NCBI GenBank assembly: GCA_017410455.1
Contig: JAFQQT010000043.1
Span: 1-64,000, forward strand
Direction of reading: 5' to 3'
Source: Clostridia bacterium
GTDB lineage: Bacteria; Bacillota; Clostridia; Christensenellales; Aristaeellaceae
Length of the DNA: 64,000 bases
In this document: piece by piece, positions 33,401 through 40,980 of the stretch
Position numbering within the stretch: position 1 is the first letter of the stretch
Layout of the letters: each line of letters starts with the position of its first letter
The notes under the pieces: model-generated
The model's input: the letters and a program-made list of their open reading frames with translations, nothing else
Database searches by the model: none
What the model was told of the DNA's origin: nothing
Made by a program: the position numbers and the translations under genes

Positions 33401-33668
33401 CCGGGGGTTTGCGCTGGGTGGACATGATCACCAGCACGCCGCCCCAGATGGGAATAACAGGCAGGGCAAAGGCCAGCGTACCGGCCATGCCGCCGGCGAA
33501 TACGCGCAGGATGCGGAAGATGTCGCCGTCCAGCTTCGTGATGGCAGCGATAAAGACCAACAGGCCCAGTGCGATAAGCACCAGGCCGATGATCAGGCAG
33601 ACGACCATGCTGTCGGCAGAGTAGGCAGGCGTGCGCTTGCCCTGTTGGGGTTTCCTGGTTTGCGCCAT
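30402..33668 (-). CDS. ftsK: DNA translocase FtsK/SpoIIIE
   Basis: 1088 residues. Four membrane segments in the first 180 residues (for example VVCLIIGLVLIALGLLVFIA), a long linker with a Gln-rich coiled coil (QREQERIQREQEAALAEQQR and on) and a Pro/Ala-rich stretch, then the motor: Walker A GATGSGKS (about 752), Walker B IVIDELADLM (about 856), ATQRPSVDVITG, and the C-terminal gamma winged helix (LRLGYARAGRLVDEMEKRGI), which reads oriented DNA sites. It pumps chromosomal DNA through the closing septum. A 1088-residue length with an extended linker is larger than B. subtilis SpoIIIE (787) or SftA. Encoded alone, 50 bp after a secreted-protein gene. Confidence 0.95.
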   Translation of the reverse strand: MAQTRKPQQGKRTPAYSADSMVVCLIIGLVLIALGLLVFIAAITKLDGDIFRILRVFAGGMAGTLAFALPVIPIWGGVLVIMSTQRKPPVRPFILASVLLVLLCTTVTLMTYIRSGTSLMEAVRQGVQQEGVAGDSYPAFLADAFEYGSGSRRNDGRSIGGGFLGMLLSWPLWKGLGNIFGLVIAVLAAIVAFLFLIRLDFKAIAASLSSTSQQRAALREQKRLQREQERIQREQEAALAEQQRQQQLQMQQQAQLQQQMQQQQMQQPAMPPAQPVPPAPMPADVPDPWQNMTPPGAANWNNTHGRPQAMPQRPVRRQAAPVAPMQSTAPQAKADASDPFAAPADIPPVSEPKGLFRRDKSRASAPEAPRRRRGLFEPAEDPADDVQPGEATAPRRRVATRPVPVADDFAAPQTAPAEAAPAPVQPAAAPAPAVQEAPPVIVRPEPVPEEAPAPQKAQPASPETPAQPARAVRKGSFADRMQAAMAAKGGASTAPVPAEAEPAAPVRSTRKDTPSAWSQPEAGGSASWRNEPAPARPRAAASREQATPTVWANDAAPPWEEGPDAAAPTAPQPIVKPATPPVRTTTTLMPDGAMMRTREETPYVFPSLDLLADPQPQAGISAEEDEVLSRCLENVLQSFKVPAKVRHITHGPAIRRFELELAPGVRVSKVTDLNRNIAMNLEVKSVRIEAPIPGKSLVGVEVPNHERAMVTLREVLESEPMRKATKPLVVALGKDIAGTPVICDLAKMPHLLIAGATGSGKSVCINTIINSLLYRCSPKDVRLILVDPKVVELQCYNGIPHLLVPVVSDPHKASGALAWAVGEMMDRYRRFQEAGVRAIDGYNESANEEDRMPRIVIVIDELADLMMTCKKDVEERICRLAQLARAAGIHLIVATQRPSVDVITGLIKANIPSRIAFKVSSNVDSRTILDRIGAEQLLGFGDMLYMPTGEFTPIRVQGCFLSDGEVNRITDTIRATCPGEYDPAILEELEKLQNEADAVVIPDASADDDYTGGDGSLLMQAIEMAVNDGQVSTSLIQRRLRLGYARAGRLVDEMEKRGIISQKDGAKPRLCLITREEFEVMKDSGQLD

Positions 33669-33720
33669 GTTGGCCTCCGTTTCGGGTTCTTTCGGGTTTT
33701 GTCGGGCGTACGGGCGGGCG

Positions 33721-34881
33721 TCACTTCATGAGGAATACGGTGCGCAATACGCCGTCTTCATCCGCATGCAGGCGCAGGCGGTAGTCGCCCAGGGTGTAGA
33801 AGTCGCTCGTGCCGGGGACGATGCGCCAGCTTTCGGCGCTTCGGGCGCTGGTGGTGATGCTGGCGTCCGGCTCGCCCAGCGCAGCGCGCCATTGGGCAAG
33901 GGTGGTATGGCCGGTGCACAGGCCGTGCAGGTTCAGCCGGTCGGCGCGGATGATGTTGACCACGCTCTTATCCCAGCTGTCGGTCAGCTGATCGGTGATC
34001 AGATACACGCCGCGGAATGCGCCATCCTCCAGGATGAACATGCGGCCGGCCTCGCACAGCTCGTTGTCGGTCAGCTGGGCGTAGCGGTCGGTCAGCTCCT
34101 TCACGCTCTGGCCGATGATGGCGGGCACGCCGGGGAAGCCGCCGTGGGCAATGGCGGCGGTGAGCTGCTCGCGGGCTGCGGCCTCATCCAGCGTCAGGGT
34201 CTGCCCGACGTTCAGCGCATGCAGGGGGCTGCCTTCTGTGAGGTCGAGCGCCTCCCGCAGCTCCGTCCACAGGAAGGTGACCGTCCCCGCCCGATCGGAC
34301 AGGGTGCGGAACTGCTCCATGGGATAGCACAGCGTCAGCCCCTGCGGGGTGAGGAAGAATGTTTCGGGCAGGGGCAGGAGGTTCCCGGCGGCCAGGTGCG
34401 CGCTCTGCTCCGGGGCGACCTGCTCCAGCAGGAGCGCCTCCAGCAGCGCGCGGGCTTCGGCCTCATCGGTGAACAGCGCGCCCAGGGGGATGGCTTCCCC
34501 CGTGGCGAGGTCGATGCTCACGGCGTTCCACACCTGCGTGGAGCGGGTGGTCTCCACCGCGCCATCGGCCAGGAAGGCGCAGGAGAACACATTGCCCGTC
34601 AGTGTGCAGACGTAGCTGACGTTCAGCTTCACCGGCGCGGTCATCAGCACGGCCATGCGGTTGATGCGCTTCTCGATCTGCCCGGCCTGCATGATGGCGT
34701 CGTTCACGGCCTTCTGCAGGTCGGCGTCGGCCATGCCGGTCAATTGAGGATAGTGGATGGAGGAGCCCAGCAGGTCCAGGGCCACGTCGGTCACCTGCGG
34801 CCCCTGGGGCGGATCATCGGCCAGCGCGGGCAGGGTCAGCGTCACAAGGGCCAGGAGCAGTGCGAAAATACGCTTCAACAT
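33721..34881 (-). CDS. Secreted protein with RsiV-like (DUF3298/DUF4163) domain
   Basis: Start ATG 34881, seven bases after GGAGGT; the frame opens two codons earlier at a TTG. 386 residues with a signal peptide (MLKRIFALLLALVTLTLPALA, cut before DDPP). The region about 40-240 follows the DUF4163-DUF3298 pattern of the outer part of RsiV-type anti-sigma factors: NAVSIDLATGEAIPLGALFTDEAEA, FFLTPQGLTLCYPMEQF. No membrane anchor or cytoplasmic sigma-binding part is present, so it is a free secreted domain. In RsiV this domain binds lysozyme; such a role here is speculation. The C-terminal 120 residues are unassigned. Confidence 0.8.
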   Translation of the reverse strand: MLKRIFALLLALVTLTLPALADDPPQGPQVTDVALDLLGSSIHYPQLTGMADADLQKAVNDAIMQAGQIEKRINRMAVLMTAPVKLNVSYVCTLTGNVFSCAFLADGAVETTRSTQVWNAVSIDLATGEAIPLGALFTDEAEARALLEALLLEQVAPEQSAHLAAGNLLPLPETFFLTPQGLTLCYPMEQFRTLSDRAGTVTFLWTELREALDLTEGSPLHALNVGQTLTLDEAAAREQLTAAIAHGGFPGVPAIIGQSVKELTDRYAQLTDNELCEAGRMFILEDGAFRGVYLITDQLTDSWDKSVVNIIRADRLNLHGLCTGHTTLAQWRAALGEPDASITTSARSAESWRIVPGTSDFYTLGDYRLRLHADEDGVLRTVFLMK

Positions 34882-35017
34882 AAGCAATACCTCCGGAGTT
34901 TATATTCTACTACATTTAACGAATTCGTGCAAGGGTTCCATCCCGTCTGCGCCGGATCTGCCCGTGTTCTTCAACGCGCGAAATGTGTAAAAATCGCATG
35001 TTGTCCCCCGGGGGAGA

Positions 35018-35047
35018 TTGACTTTCTCCCCGCGGATATGCTATCCT
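35018..35047 (+). promoter_or_regulatory. Promoter of the PIG-L/NAGPA gene
   Basis: TTGACT (35018-35023), 18-bp spacer, TATCCT (35042-35047), 51 bp before the ATG at 35098. The 216-bp gap to the divergent secreted-protein gene shows nothing else clear. Confidence 0.5.
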
Positions 35048-35097
35048 GCATATGATTGACATCAACCTTCCGACGGAATAGAAAGGCAGATCATACG

Positions 35098-37236
35098 ATG
35101 AAGAAATTCCTGACCGGCCTGCTGCTGACCCTGCTGCTGCTGTGCGCCACCTGCACGGCGCTGGCGGCTGAAGCGGTGGATATCACCAGCGATTGCAAGT
35201 TCAAGCTGTGCTACACCGGCCGCAAGTACACCCAGATGACGGACAAGAAGTACACCTCCTACTGGGAGAGCAAGAGCGTCAACAACCCCTGGATCATGCT
35301 CACCGCGCCGGAGGATACGCCCATTGCGGGCCTGTACATCTGCTTTGGCAACATGCCCCCAGCCTGGGAGGTGCAGGTGTCCGACGACGGCGAGGACTGG
35401 TTCAAGGCTGTCGATGGCGACACCCGCTTCCTGCACAGCTATGTGGCCCTGCCCGAGCCCAGCCGGTATGTGCGCGTCATCGTCAACTATGAGAAGAAGT
35501 ACACCCTGCGCGTCAACGAGATCTACGCGCTCTCCGAGGGCGAGCTGCCCGACTGGGTGCAGGTGTGGGAGCCCACCCATGAGAAGGCGGACATCCTCTT
35601 CATCTCCACCCACCCGGATGACGAGCTGATCTTCTACGGTGGCGCGATCCCCACCTATGCGGTGGAGCAGGGCCGCAGGGTCGTGGTGGCCTACTTCAGC
35701 CGCTCCAACACCACCCGCTCCTCCGAGCTCCTCAACGGCCTGTGGCACATGGGCGTGCGCAACTACCCCGTCATCGGCGATTTCCGCGATTCCAAGGCCA
35801 AGAACGTCACCGAGGCCTACAAGAACGCCGGCGGCAAGTCCAAGGTGAATGAGTGGGTCGTGGGGCTGTACAGGCAGTACAAGCCCGAGGTCGTCGTCGT
35901 GCAGGATGTGGATGGCGAGTATGGCCACACCCAGCACAAGATGGTCTCCGAGGCGGCTCTCAACGCCATCGCCCTGGCGGCCAATGAGGATGAATATACC
36001 GACCTCACCGTGGCGTATGGCACCTGGGAGGTGCGCAAGCTCTACCGCCACCTGTGGCCGGAGCAGCAGATCATCTTCGACTGGGATGTGCCGCTGGAGA
36101 GCATGAACGGCTACACCGGTCTGGAGCTGGCGGACGAGGCCTACCGCATCTATCACAAGACGCAGGCCTCCAGCGGCTTCAGCGTCCTGGAAACCGGCAA
36201 GGAGTACGACAACCGGGTCTTCGGCCTGGTGTACTCCACCGTGGGCGACGATGTGGCCCACAATGACTTCCTGGAGAACATCGAGCTGACAGAATATGTT
36301 CCCACCACCCAGCCCGAGGTCAAGGTGGACGCCAGCCGCTACGAGCACCTGCTGCCCGCCCTCAACGAGCGCGGCTTCATGGACGAGGGTGAATTCATCT
36401 ACTCCTCCGAGGATGAGGGCCTGTGGATCTTCATCGATGAGACCTCGAAGATCATCATCGAGCGCAAGTACGACGCCACCAAGCCCCTGACCTGGTTCGA
36501 GGCGGACATCTGGACGGACGTGGAGGCAGGCGAAATGATCCAGAGCATCTGGAACGACGCAGCCAAGACCACCAAGGTCCGCGTGGACGCCCAGGAGACT
36601 GCCACCAAGCACGGCGTCGTCTTCGCCATGAACACGGACTACTTCACCTACCGCGTGGACGTGAGCAACAACCGCGCCACAGGCGTGGTGGTGCGCGATG
36701 GCGAGATCCTCTACGACGACCCCTATACCGAGAAGAAGGCCAATGTCAGCGGCCTGTTCCCCAACCTGGATATGTGCGCCTTCTTCCCGGATGGCTCCAT
36801 GGAGGTCTACCGCTCCTACGAGATCACCGCTCAGGAGCTGGTGGATCAGGGCGCGTACATGGTCTACTCCTTCGGCCCCTACCTGATGAAGGACGGCAAG
36901 CTGTCCGAAATGGCTTACGAGAGCAGCGAGAGCAAGAATCCCCGCTGCGCCATCGGCATGGTGGAGCCCGGCCATTACGTGGCCATCCTCTGCGAAGGCC
37001 GCCTGGACCGCCGCAGCGAGGGCGTCACGGTCTCCTACCTGGCCAAGCTCATGCGCGCCAAGGGCTGCGTCAACGCCTTCAACCTGGATGGCGGCCAGAC
37101 CGCGGTCATGGTCTTCATGGGCAAGCAGATCAACAGGATCGGCGAGTACGACGGCGGCAAGACCAACTCCCGCAAGACCTGCGAGGTTATGGGCGTGGGC
37201 TATTCCGATCAGGTCGGCGTCTATGAGGTCAAGTAA
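35098..37236 (+). CDS. Secreted PIG-L deacetylase fused to a phosphodiester glycosidase (NAGPA) domain
   Basis: Start ATG 35098; 712 residues after a signal peptide (KKFLTGLLLTLLLLCATCTALA). Three parts: (1) about 25-150, a discoidin-like beta domain (NNPWIMLTAPEDTPIAGLYI...WEVQVSDDGEDWFKAV); (2) about 160-370, a PIG-L/LmbE deacetylase with the metal motif HPDDE and the later GEYGHTQH histidines; (3) about 450-705, a NAGPA-type domain with NPRCAIGMVEPGHYVAILCEGR and FNLDGGQTAVMVF. PIG-L enzymes de-N-acetylate GlcNAc-containing glycans; NAGPA-type domains cleave sugars from phosphodiester links. Secreted together they suggest trimming of a phosphate-containing wall or environmental glycan; that substrate is inference. 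Own promoter and terminator, so monocistronic. Confidence 0.88.
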   Translation: MKKFLTGLLLTLLLLCATCTALAAEAVDITSDCKFKLCYTGRKYTQMTDKKYTSYWESKSVNNPWIMLTAPEDTPIAGLYICFGNMPPAWEVQVSDDGEDWFKAVDGDTRFLHSYVALPEPSRYVRVIVNYEKKYTLRVNEIYALSEGELPDWVQVWEPTHEKADILFISTHPDDELIFYGGAIPTYAVEQGRRVVVAYFSRSNTTRSSELLNGLWHMGVRNYPVIGDFRDSKAKNVTEAYKNAGGKSKVNEWVVGLYRQYKPEVVVVQDVDGEYGHTQHKMVSEAALNAIALAANEDEYTDLTVAYGTWEVRKLYRHLWPEQQIIFDWDVPLESMNGYTGLELADEAYRIYHKTQASSGFSVLETGKEYDNRVFGLVYSTVGDDVAHNDFLENIELTEYVPTTQPEVKVDASRYEHLLPALNERGFMDEGEFIYSSEDEGLWIFIDETSKIIIERKYDATKPLTWFEADIWTDVEAGEMIQSIWNDAAKTTKVRVDAQETATKHGVVFAMNTDYFTYRVDVSNNRATGVVVRDGEILYDDPYTEKKANVSGLFPNLDMCAFFPDGSMEVYRSYEITAQELVDQGAYMVYSFGPYLMKDGKLSEMAYESSESKNPRCAIGMVEPGHYVAILCEGRLDRRSEGVTVSYLAKLMRAKGCVNAFNLDGGQTAVMVFMGKQINRIGEYDGGKTNSRKTCEVMGVGYSDQVGVYEVK

Positions 37237-37263
37237 ATACGGATCCTGATCCGGACTGACCGG

Positions 37264-37296
37264 CCCCCGGGGAGAGCGTCTCTCCGGGGGTCTTTT
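37264..37296 (+). terminator. Rho-independent terminator
   Basis: CCCCC plus GGAGA on the left pair with TCTCC plus GGGGG on the right (a two-base bulge at 37269-37270), followed by TCTTTTC. Confidence 0.85.
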
Positions 37297-37334
37297 CATG
37301 CTGGTTTTCGTGGTGGGGGACGGTGGGGGGGAGG

Positions 37335-37378
37335 GATGAATGAATAATGAATAGTGAATAATAAATAATAAAGAATGA
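37335..37378. repeat. AT-rich GAATRATA-type short repeats
   Basis: About 44 bp built from variants of GAATGAATAATGAATAGTG, sharply AT-rich against the surrounding GC-rich DNA. A related patch lies at 40789-40814. No coding role seen. Confidence 0.6.
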
Positions 37379-37394
37379 GATGGTGCACCGGGGG

Positions 37395-37423
37395 TTGACA
37401 TTGGTTGAATGATGTGTTATATT
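37395..37423 (+). promoter_or_regulatory. Promoter of the secreted protein gene at 37505
   Basis: TTGACA (37395-37400), 17-bp spacer, TATATT (37418-37423), 81 bp before the ATG. Confidence 0.75.
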
Positions 37424-37504
37424 TATCGCAGAACGGAAAAAGTTTTGGGGTTTGAAACGGAATCGGCGTGGACGGCGTATATACTGTTGAAGGGAGTGAG
37501 CGCA

Positions 37505-38527
37505 ATGAAGAGAATCCTTGTACTGCTGCTGGTGGCGGCGATGGCATTGATTTGCATCCCTGCGCTGGCGGAGGGCGCGTATTTCAGCGGCGAGCGCGGC
37601 AACAACAGCCGCCCCGCGCTGGCGGTGGTGAACGGGCAGGTCTACGGCCTGAGCGGACATGAGGGCGCAATGGCGATGTTCACCCCGGCGGTGGAGCGCT
37701 GGAGTCCCTCCGGCAAGCGCACCCGCGTGGGGCAGAATGCGTTCCTGAACAGCGAGATCGGCTATATCTCAGGCGCGGGCGATGCGCTGCTGATCCTCCG
37801 GGAGGAGAGGAACTGGCTGGAGCTGCTGGACCCGACGGCGGCCTTCACGCCCCGGGCGGAGCTGTGGTACCCGGCGACGGGCCGCAGCGTGCGCATCCCG
37901 GACGGGGCCTTTGCCCTGCAGGGGCGGCTCTTTGTCTATCGCGACGGCCAGCTGCAGCAGCTCTCGGCGGATGGCCGGGAGGTCGTCGCCTCGTGGGCAG
38001 GGAAGCCCGTGTACCGCTGGGATTCCTTCATCCTGCTGCAGGATGGGGAGCGGCATCAGGTGCTGGAGATTGCCAGCGGCGTCTGCTGGGACGTGACGGC
38101 CCTGAAGCTGGACCTCGGCTGGAGCACGGAGGCCGTGGTGGAGGATGGCGTGATGTACCTGCTGGAGGGCGCCGCGCTGACGGCCATCGACCTGCGGGAT
38201 GGTGCGCGGGAGTGTCTGCTGTCCTTCCCGGAGGATGCGTACAGCACCTTCCTGTTGGATGCGGAGCGGGTCATCCTGCTGTGCAGCAAGAAGCGGGGCG
38301 AGCCTGCCACGTCCGCCGTCTATGACCGGGCGACGCTTGCGTGCACGCAGACCTTCACCCACCGGACGAACCCGGTGGACGCGCTGCTCGTGGGTGACCA
38401 GCTGTACATGCGCGATCCCTATGGTTTTACCTACCTGGGGGCGCAGGAGCGCTGGTCCGACCCGGCCTCGGCCTCCATCATCGATCTGACCACGGGCAGC
38501 GAGGTGTACTGGGAGCTGAATGAGTGA
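37505..38527 (+). CDS. Secreted beta-propeller-like protein of unknown function
   Basis: Start ATG 37505 with GGGAGTGAG upstream; the frame is open further 5' but without signal-peptide or ribosome-site logic. 340 residues, signal peptide MKRILVLLLVAAMALICIPALA. The mature part is made of repeated beta units alternating a display of a value and a label (VVNGQVYGLSGHEGAM, ALQGRLFVYRDGQLQQLSADGRE, VVEDGVMYLLEGAALTAIDL, LVGDQLYMRDPYG), as in six- or seven-blade propellers. No catalytic motif or family match recognised. Flanked by its own promoter and terminator. Confidence 0.75.
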   Translation: MKRILVLLLVAAMALICIPALAEGAYFSGERGNNSRPALAVVNGQVYGLSGHEGAMAMFTPAVERWSPSGKRTRVGQNAFLNSEIGYISGAGDALLILREERNWLELLDPTAAFTPRAELWYPATGRSVRIPDGAFALQGRLFVYRDGQLQQLSADGREVVASWAGKPVYRWDSFILLQDGERHQVLEIASGVCWDVTALKLDLGWSTEAVVEDGVMYLLEGAALTAIDLRDGARECLLSFPEDAYSTFLLDAERVILLCSKKRGEPATSAVYDRATLACTQTFTHRTNPVDALLVGDQLYMRDPYGFTYLGAQERWSDPASASIIDLTTGSEVYWELNE

Positions 38528-38556
38528 CAAGGACGTTGACAACATCATCTGGATGA

Positions 38557-38589
38557 AGCTCCGGCTGCGCGCTGCGCCGGGGCTTTTTT
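38557..38589 (+). terminator. Rho-independent terminator
   Basis: AGCTCCGGC (38557-38565) pairs with GCCGGGGCT (38576-38584, one G-T pair), then TTTTTTC. Confidence 0.88.
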
Positions 38590-38610
38590 CGTTTTGCGCG
38601 GCGGGAGAGG

Positions 38611-38639
38611 TTGCATTTCCAGCAGAAAACAGGTATACT
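38611..38639 (+). promoter_or_regulatory. Promoter of the Ig-like protein gene
   Basis: TTGCAT (38611-38616), 17-bp spacer, TATACT (38634-38639), 97 bp before the ATG at 38736. Confidence 0.65.
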
Positions 38640-38735
38640 GAAAGATGAGATTTCAGGGAAGAAATGCAAGCCTTCCCACGTCTGTATAGATGAAACGAAA
38701 GACACCGGAAACAAACCCAATGGGAGGTATCGGCC

Positions 38736-40790
38736 ATGAAGAGATTGCTGCCCCTGCTCCTGACTGCCATCCTGCTGCTGACGCTGCTGCCCGGCGCGGC
38801 GCTGGCGGAGAACAAATTCTACTTCGACAAGACCTACAACACCGTCATGGAAGGCGAGATGCTCCAGCTGGTGCTCATCCGCGAGGGTGACTGCGCCGAT
38901 GATGGCCAGCTGACCTTCACCTCCAGCAACAAGCGGGCCGTCACCGTGGATGAGGATGGCTTTGTCTACGGCGTTGGCAAGGGCACGGCGACCATCACCG
39001 CCACCCTCAAGGGCTATAACCGCACCTGGACAGCCAAGCTGACCGTCACCTGCGCCCGGGGCGTTACCGAGGTGCGCGTGAACGAGGACAAGCTGTCCGT
39101 CTATGGCGTGTATGACCCGCTGATCTCTGGCGTGGTCGACCCCTGGGGCGAGTATGGCGAGCTGCCGGTGCTGCTGATCCGCAAGGGCAAGCAGGTCACC
39201 ATCAGCGCGACGCTCTACCCCACCGACGCCACGAACCGCAAGTGGCAGCTGACCACCTCTGACGCCAATGTGGCCCGCGTGAGCGGCACGACCATCACCG
39301 GCCGCGCAGCCGGCGAGTGCCTGGTGACGGTGCAGAGCGTGCAGAACCCCGACGTCTACACGGCCTACCATGTGCTGGTGGTGGAGCCCGTGACGAAGGT
39401 GAAGGTCACCGGCACGGAGAAGACCATCTACGTCGGCGAGACCCTGGTGCTGGACGCCACCGTCACGCCTGCCAACGCCACCATTCAGGGCGTCACCTGG
39501 TCCTCCAGCCGCGAGGACAACGCCTCCGTGGACGCCTATGGCGTGGTCTACGGCGTGTCCAAGGGCGACGCGGTCATCACTGCCCGCGCTGCGGACGGCT
39601 CCGGTCAGTACGCCACCTACACCGTCACCGTCAAGCAGCAGCCCGAGTCCATCACCCTGAACAAGGACGTCATCACCCTCAAGACGGGCAACTACCAGAC
39701 CCTGACGGCCACCGTCCTGCCCAGCACGACGGACAACAAGTCCGTCAACTGGTATTCCTCCGATGAGTCCGTGGCCAAGGTGAGCACCTCCGGCCGCGTC
39801 ACCGCCGTCAGCCCCGGCACGGCCATCATCACCTGTGAGAGCAAGACCCACAATTACGTTTACGCCCAGGCGGTGGTGAATGTCTACCAGCCTGTGACGA
39901 AGCTGAGCTTCATTGAGAAGAACCCCTATGTGGCCGTGGGCGAGAGCATCACCCTGAGCTGGGAGATCGGCCCGGACACCGCCACGGATACCTCCGTGAC
40001 CCTCTCCACCAACAAGGAGAGCGTGCTGGAGGTGCATCAGGATGGCACCGTCATTGGCCTCAAGCGCGGCGAGGCGTATGTCTACGTCACCGCCAACGAT
40101 GGCTCCGGCAAGAAGGCTTCCATCAAGGTGACCGTCACCCAGCCGGTGGAAGGCGTGGAGATGAAGTATGACCAGGTCAGCGTGGGCGTGGGCAGCAAGG
40201 TGACCAACACCGCCCAGTTCACCCCCTCGGACGCTTCCATCACCAGCATGACCTGGTACTCCGCCGACCCGAACATCGCCACCGTGTCCGGCACGGGCTC
40301 CAAGGCCACCGTCACCGGCAGGGCCTGGGGTGATACCACCATCATCGGCGTGACCGATGACGGCAGCTATGTTACCACCTTCGACGTGTCCGTGGGCAAC
40401 CTCGATGAGGCGCTGGTCATCACCAATCTCTATGTGGAGGACAACGACACCATCCGCATCGTGACCTACAACCAGTCCAACCTGGTCATCACCCGCTTCT
40501 ACTACGAGATCGAGCTCTACGACGCCTGGGGAAATCCGCTGGATTGCAACTACCGCAACCACTCCAACATGTTCGAGGGCAGCAACAAGAACACCATCTA
40601 CCCCGGCGAGTCCCTGGGCCGCGGCACCTACTCCTTCGGCAGCGAATTCAGCCGCCCCTGGGGCATCGGCAAGGTGGTCATGACCATCACCGGCTACGAG
40701 ACCGAGGACGGCACCAGCCGCTACATCCGCCAGGAAAACCGGGTGGAGCGCGTCTGGGAGGCGACGGTGATGGAGGAGTATGGTTACTGA
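38736..40790 (+). CDS. Secreted protein of bacterial Ig-like (Big_2) repeats
   Basis: 684 residues. Signal peptide MKRLLPLLLTAILLLTLLPGAALA. About six Big_2-type units follow, recognisable by VTISATLYPTDATNRKWQLTTSDANVARVSG, LVLDATVTPANATIQGVTWSSSREDNASV and QTLTATVLPSTTDNKSVNWYSSDESVAKV, each ending in a GxAxITA-like strand. The last 110 residues (LVITNLYVEDNDTIRIVTYNQSNL...) form a different beta domain of unknown type. No sorting signal or membrane anchor is visible. Such proteins usually mediate surface contacts or carbohydrate binding; the function here is unknown. Confidence 0.88.
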   Translation: MKRLLPLLLTAILLLTLLPGAALAENKFYFDKTYNTVMEGEMLQLVLIREGDCADDGQLTFTSSNKRAVTVDEDGFVYGVGKGTATITATLKGYNRTWTAKLTVTCARGVTEVRVNEDKLSVYGVYDPLISGVVDPWGEYGELPVLLIRKGKQVTISATLYPTDATNRKWQLTTSDANVARVSGTTITGRAAGECLVTVQSVQNPDVYTAYHVLVVEPVTKVKVTGTEKTIYVGETLVLDATVTPANATIQGVTWSSSREDNASVDAYGVVYGVSKGDAVITARAADGSGQYATYTVTVKQQPESITLNKDVITLKTGNYQTLTATVLPSTTDNKSVNWYSSDESVAKVSTSGRVTAVSPGTAIITCESKTHNYVYAQAVVNVYQPVTKLSFIEKNPYVAVGESITLSWEIGPDTATDTSVTLSTNKESVLEVHQDGTVIGLKRGEAYVYVTANDGSGKKASIKVTVTQPVEGVEMKYDQVSVGVGSKVTNTAQFTPSDASITSMTWYSADPNIATVSGTGSKATVTGRAWGDTTIIGVTDDGSYVTTFDVSVGNLDEALVITNLYVEDNDTIRIVTYNQSNLVITRFYYEIELYDAWGNPLDCNYRNHSNMFEGSNKNTIYPGESLGRGTYSFGSEFSRPWGIGKVVMTITGYETEDGTSRYIRQENRVERVWEATVMEEYGY

Positions 40791-40814
40791 ATTATGAATT
40801 AGGAATTATGAATT
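40789..40814. repeat. GAATTATGAATT tandem patch
   Basis: Two 12-14 bp units (GAATTATGAATT and AGGAATTATGAATT) overlapping the stop codon of the Ig-like gene. Resembles the AT-rich patch at 37335-37378. Confidence 0.65.
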
Positions 40815-40883
40815 GAGCGTGTGGTGCTGATTCGGATTCCTGCTGATCGCACGGATTCCTTGCGGGGGCCGTGCGATTTTGCT

Positions 40884-40911
40884 TTGCATTCGCAGCGATA
40901 TATGATATAAT
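40884..40911 (+). promoter_or_regulatory. Promoter of mnmG
   Basis: TTGCAT (40884-40889), 16-bp spacer, TATAAT (40906-40911), 69 bp before the GTG start at 40981. Confidence 0.65.
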
Positions 40912-40980
40912 ATGCAGCTGGAAGTCCGGACGGGCTTTACAAACCACATTCATCATTCCCCCGACGAAGGAGGGGCAGAA

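Noticed and set aside
30240-33731. 1163-codon plus-strand frame opposite ftsK
   Set aside because: FtsK motor motifs on the minus strand are unmistakable; the plus frame is Gly/Ala/Arg-rich noise.
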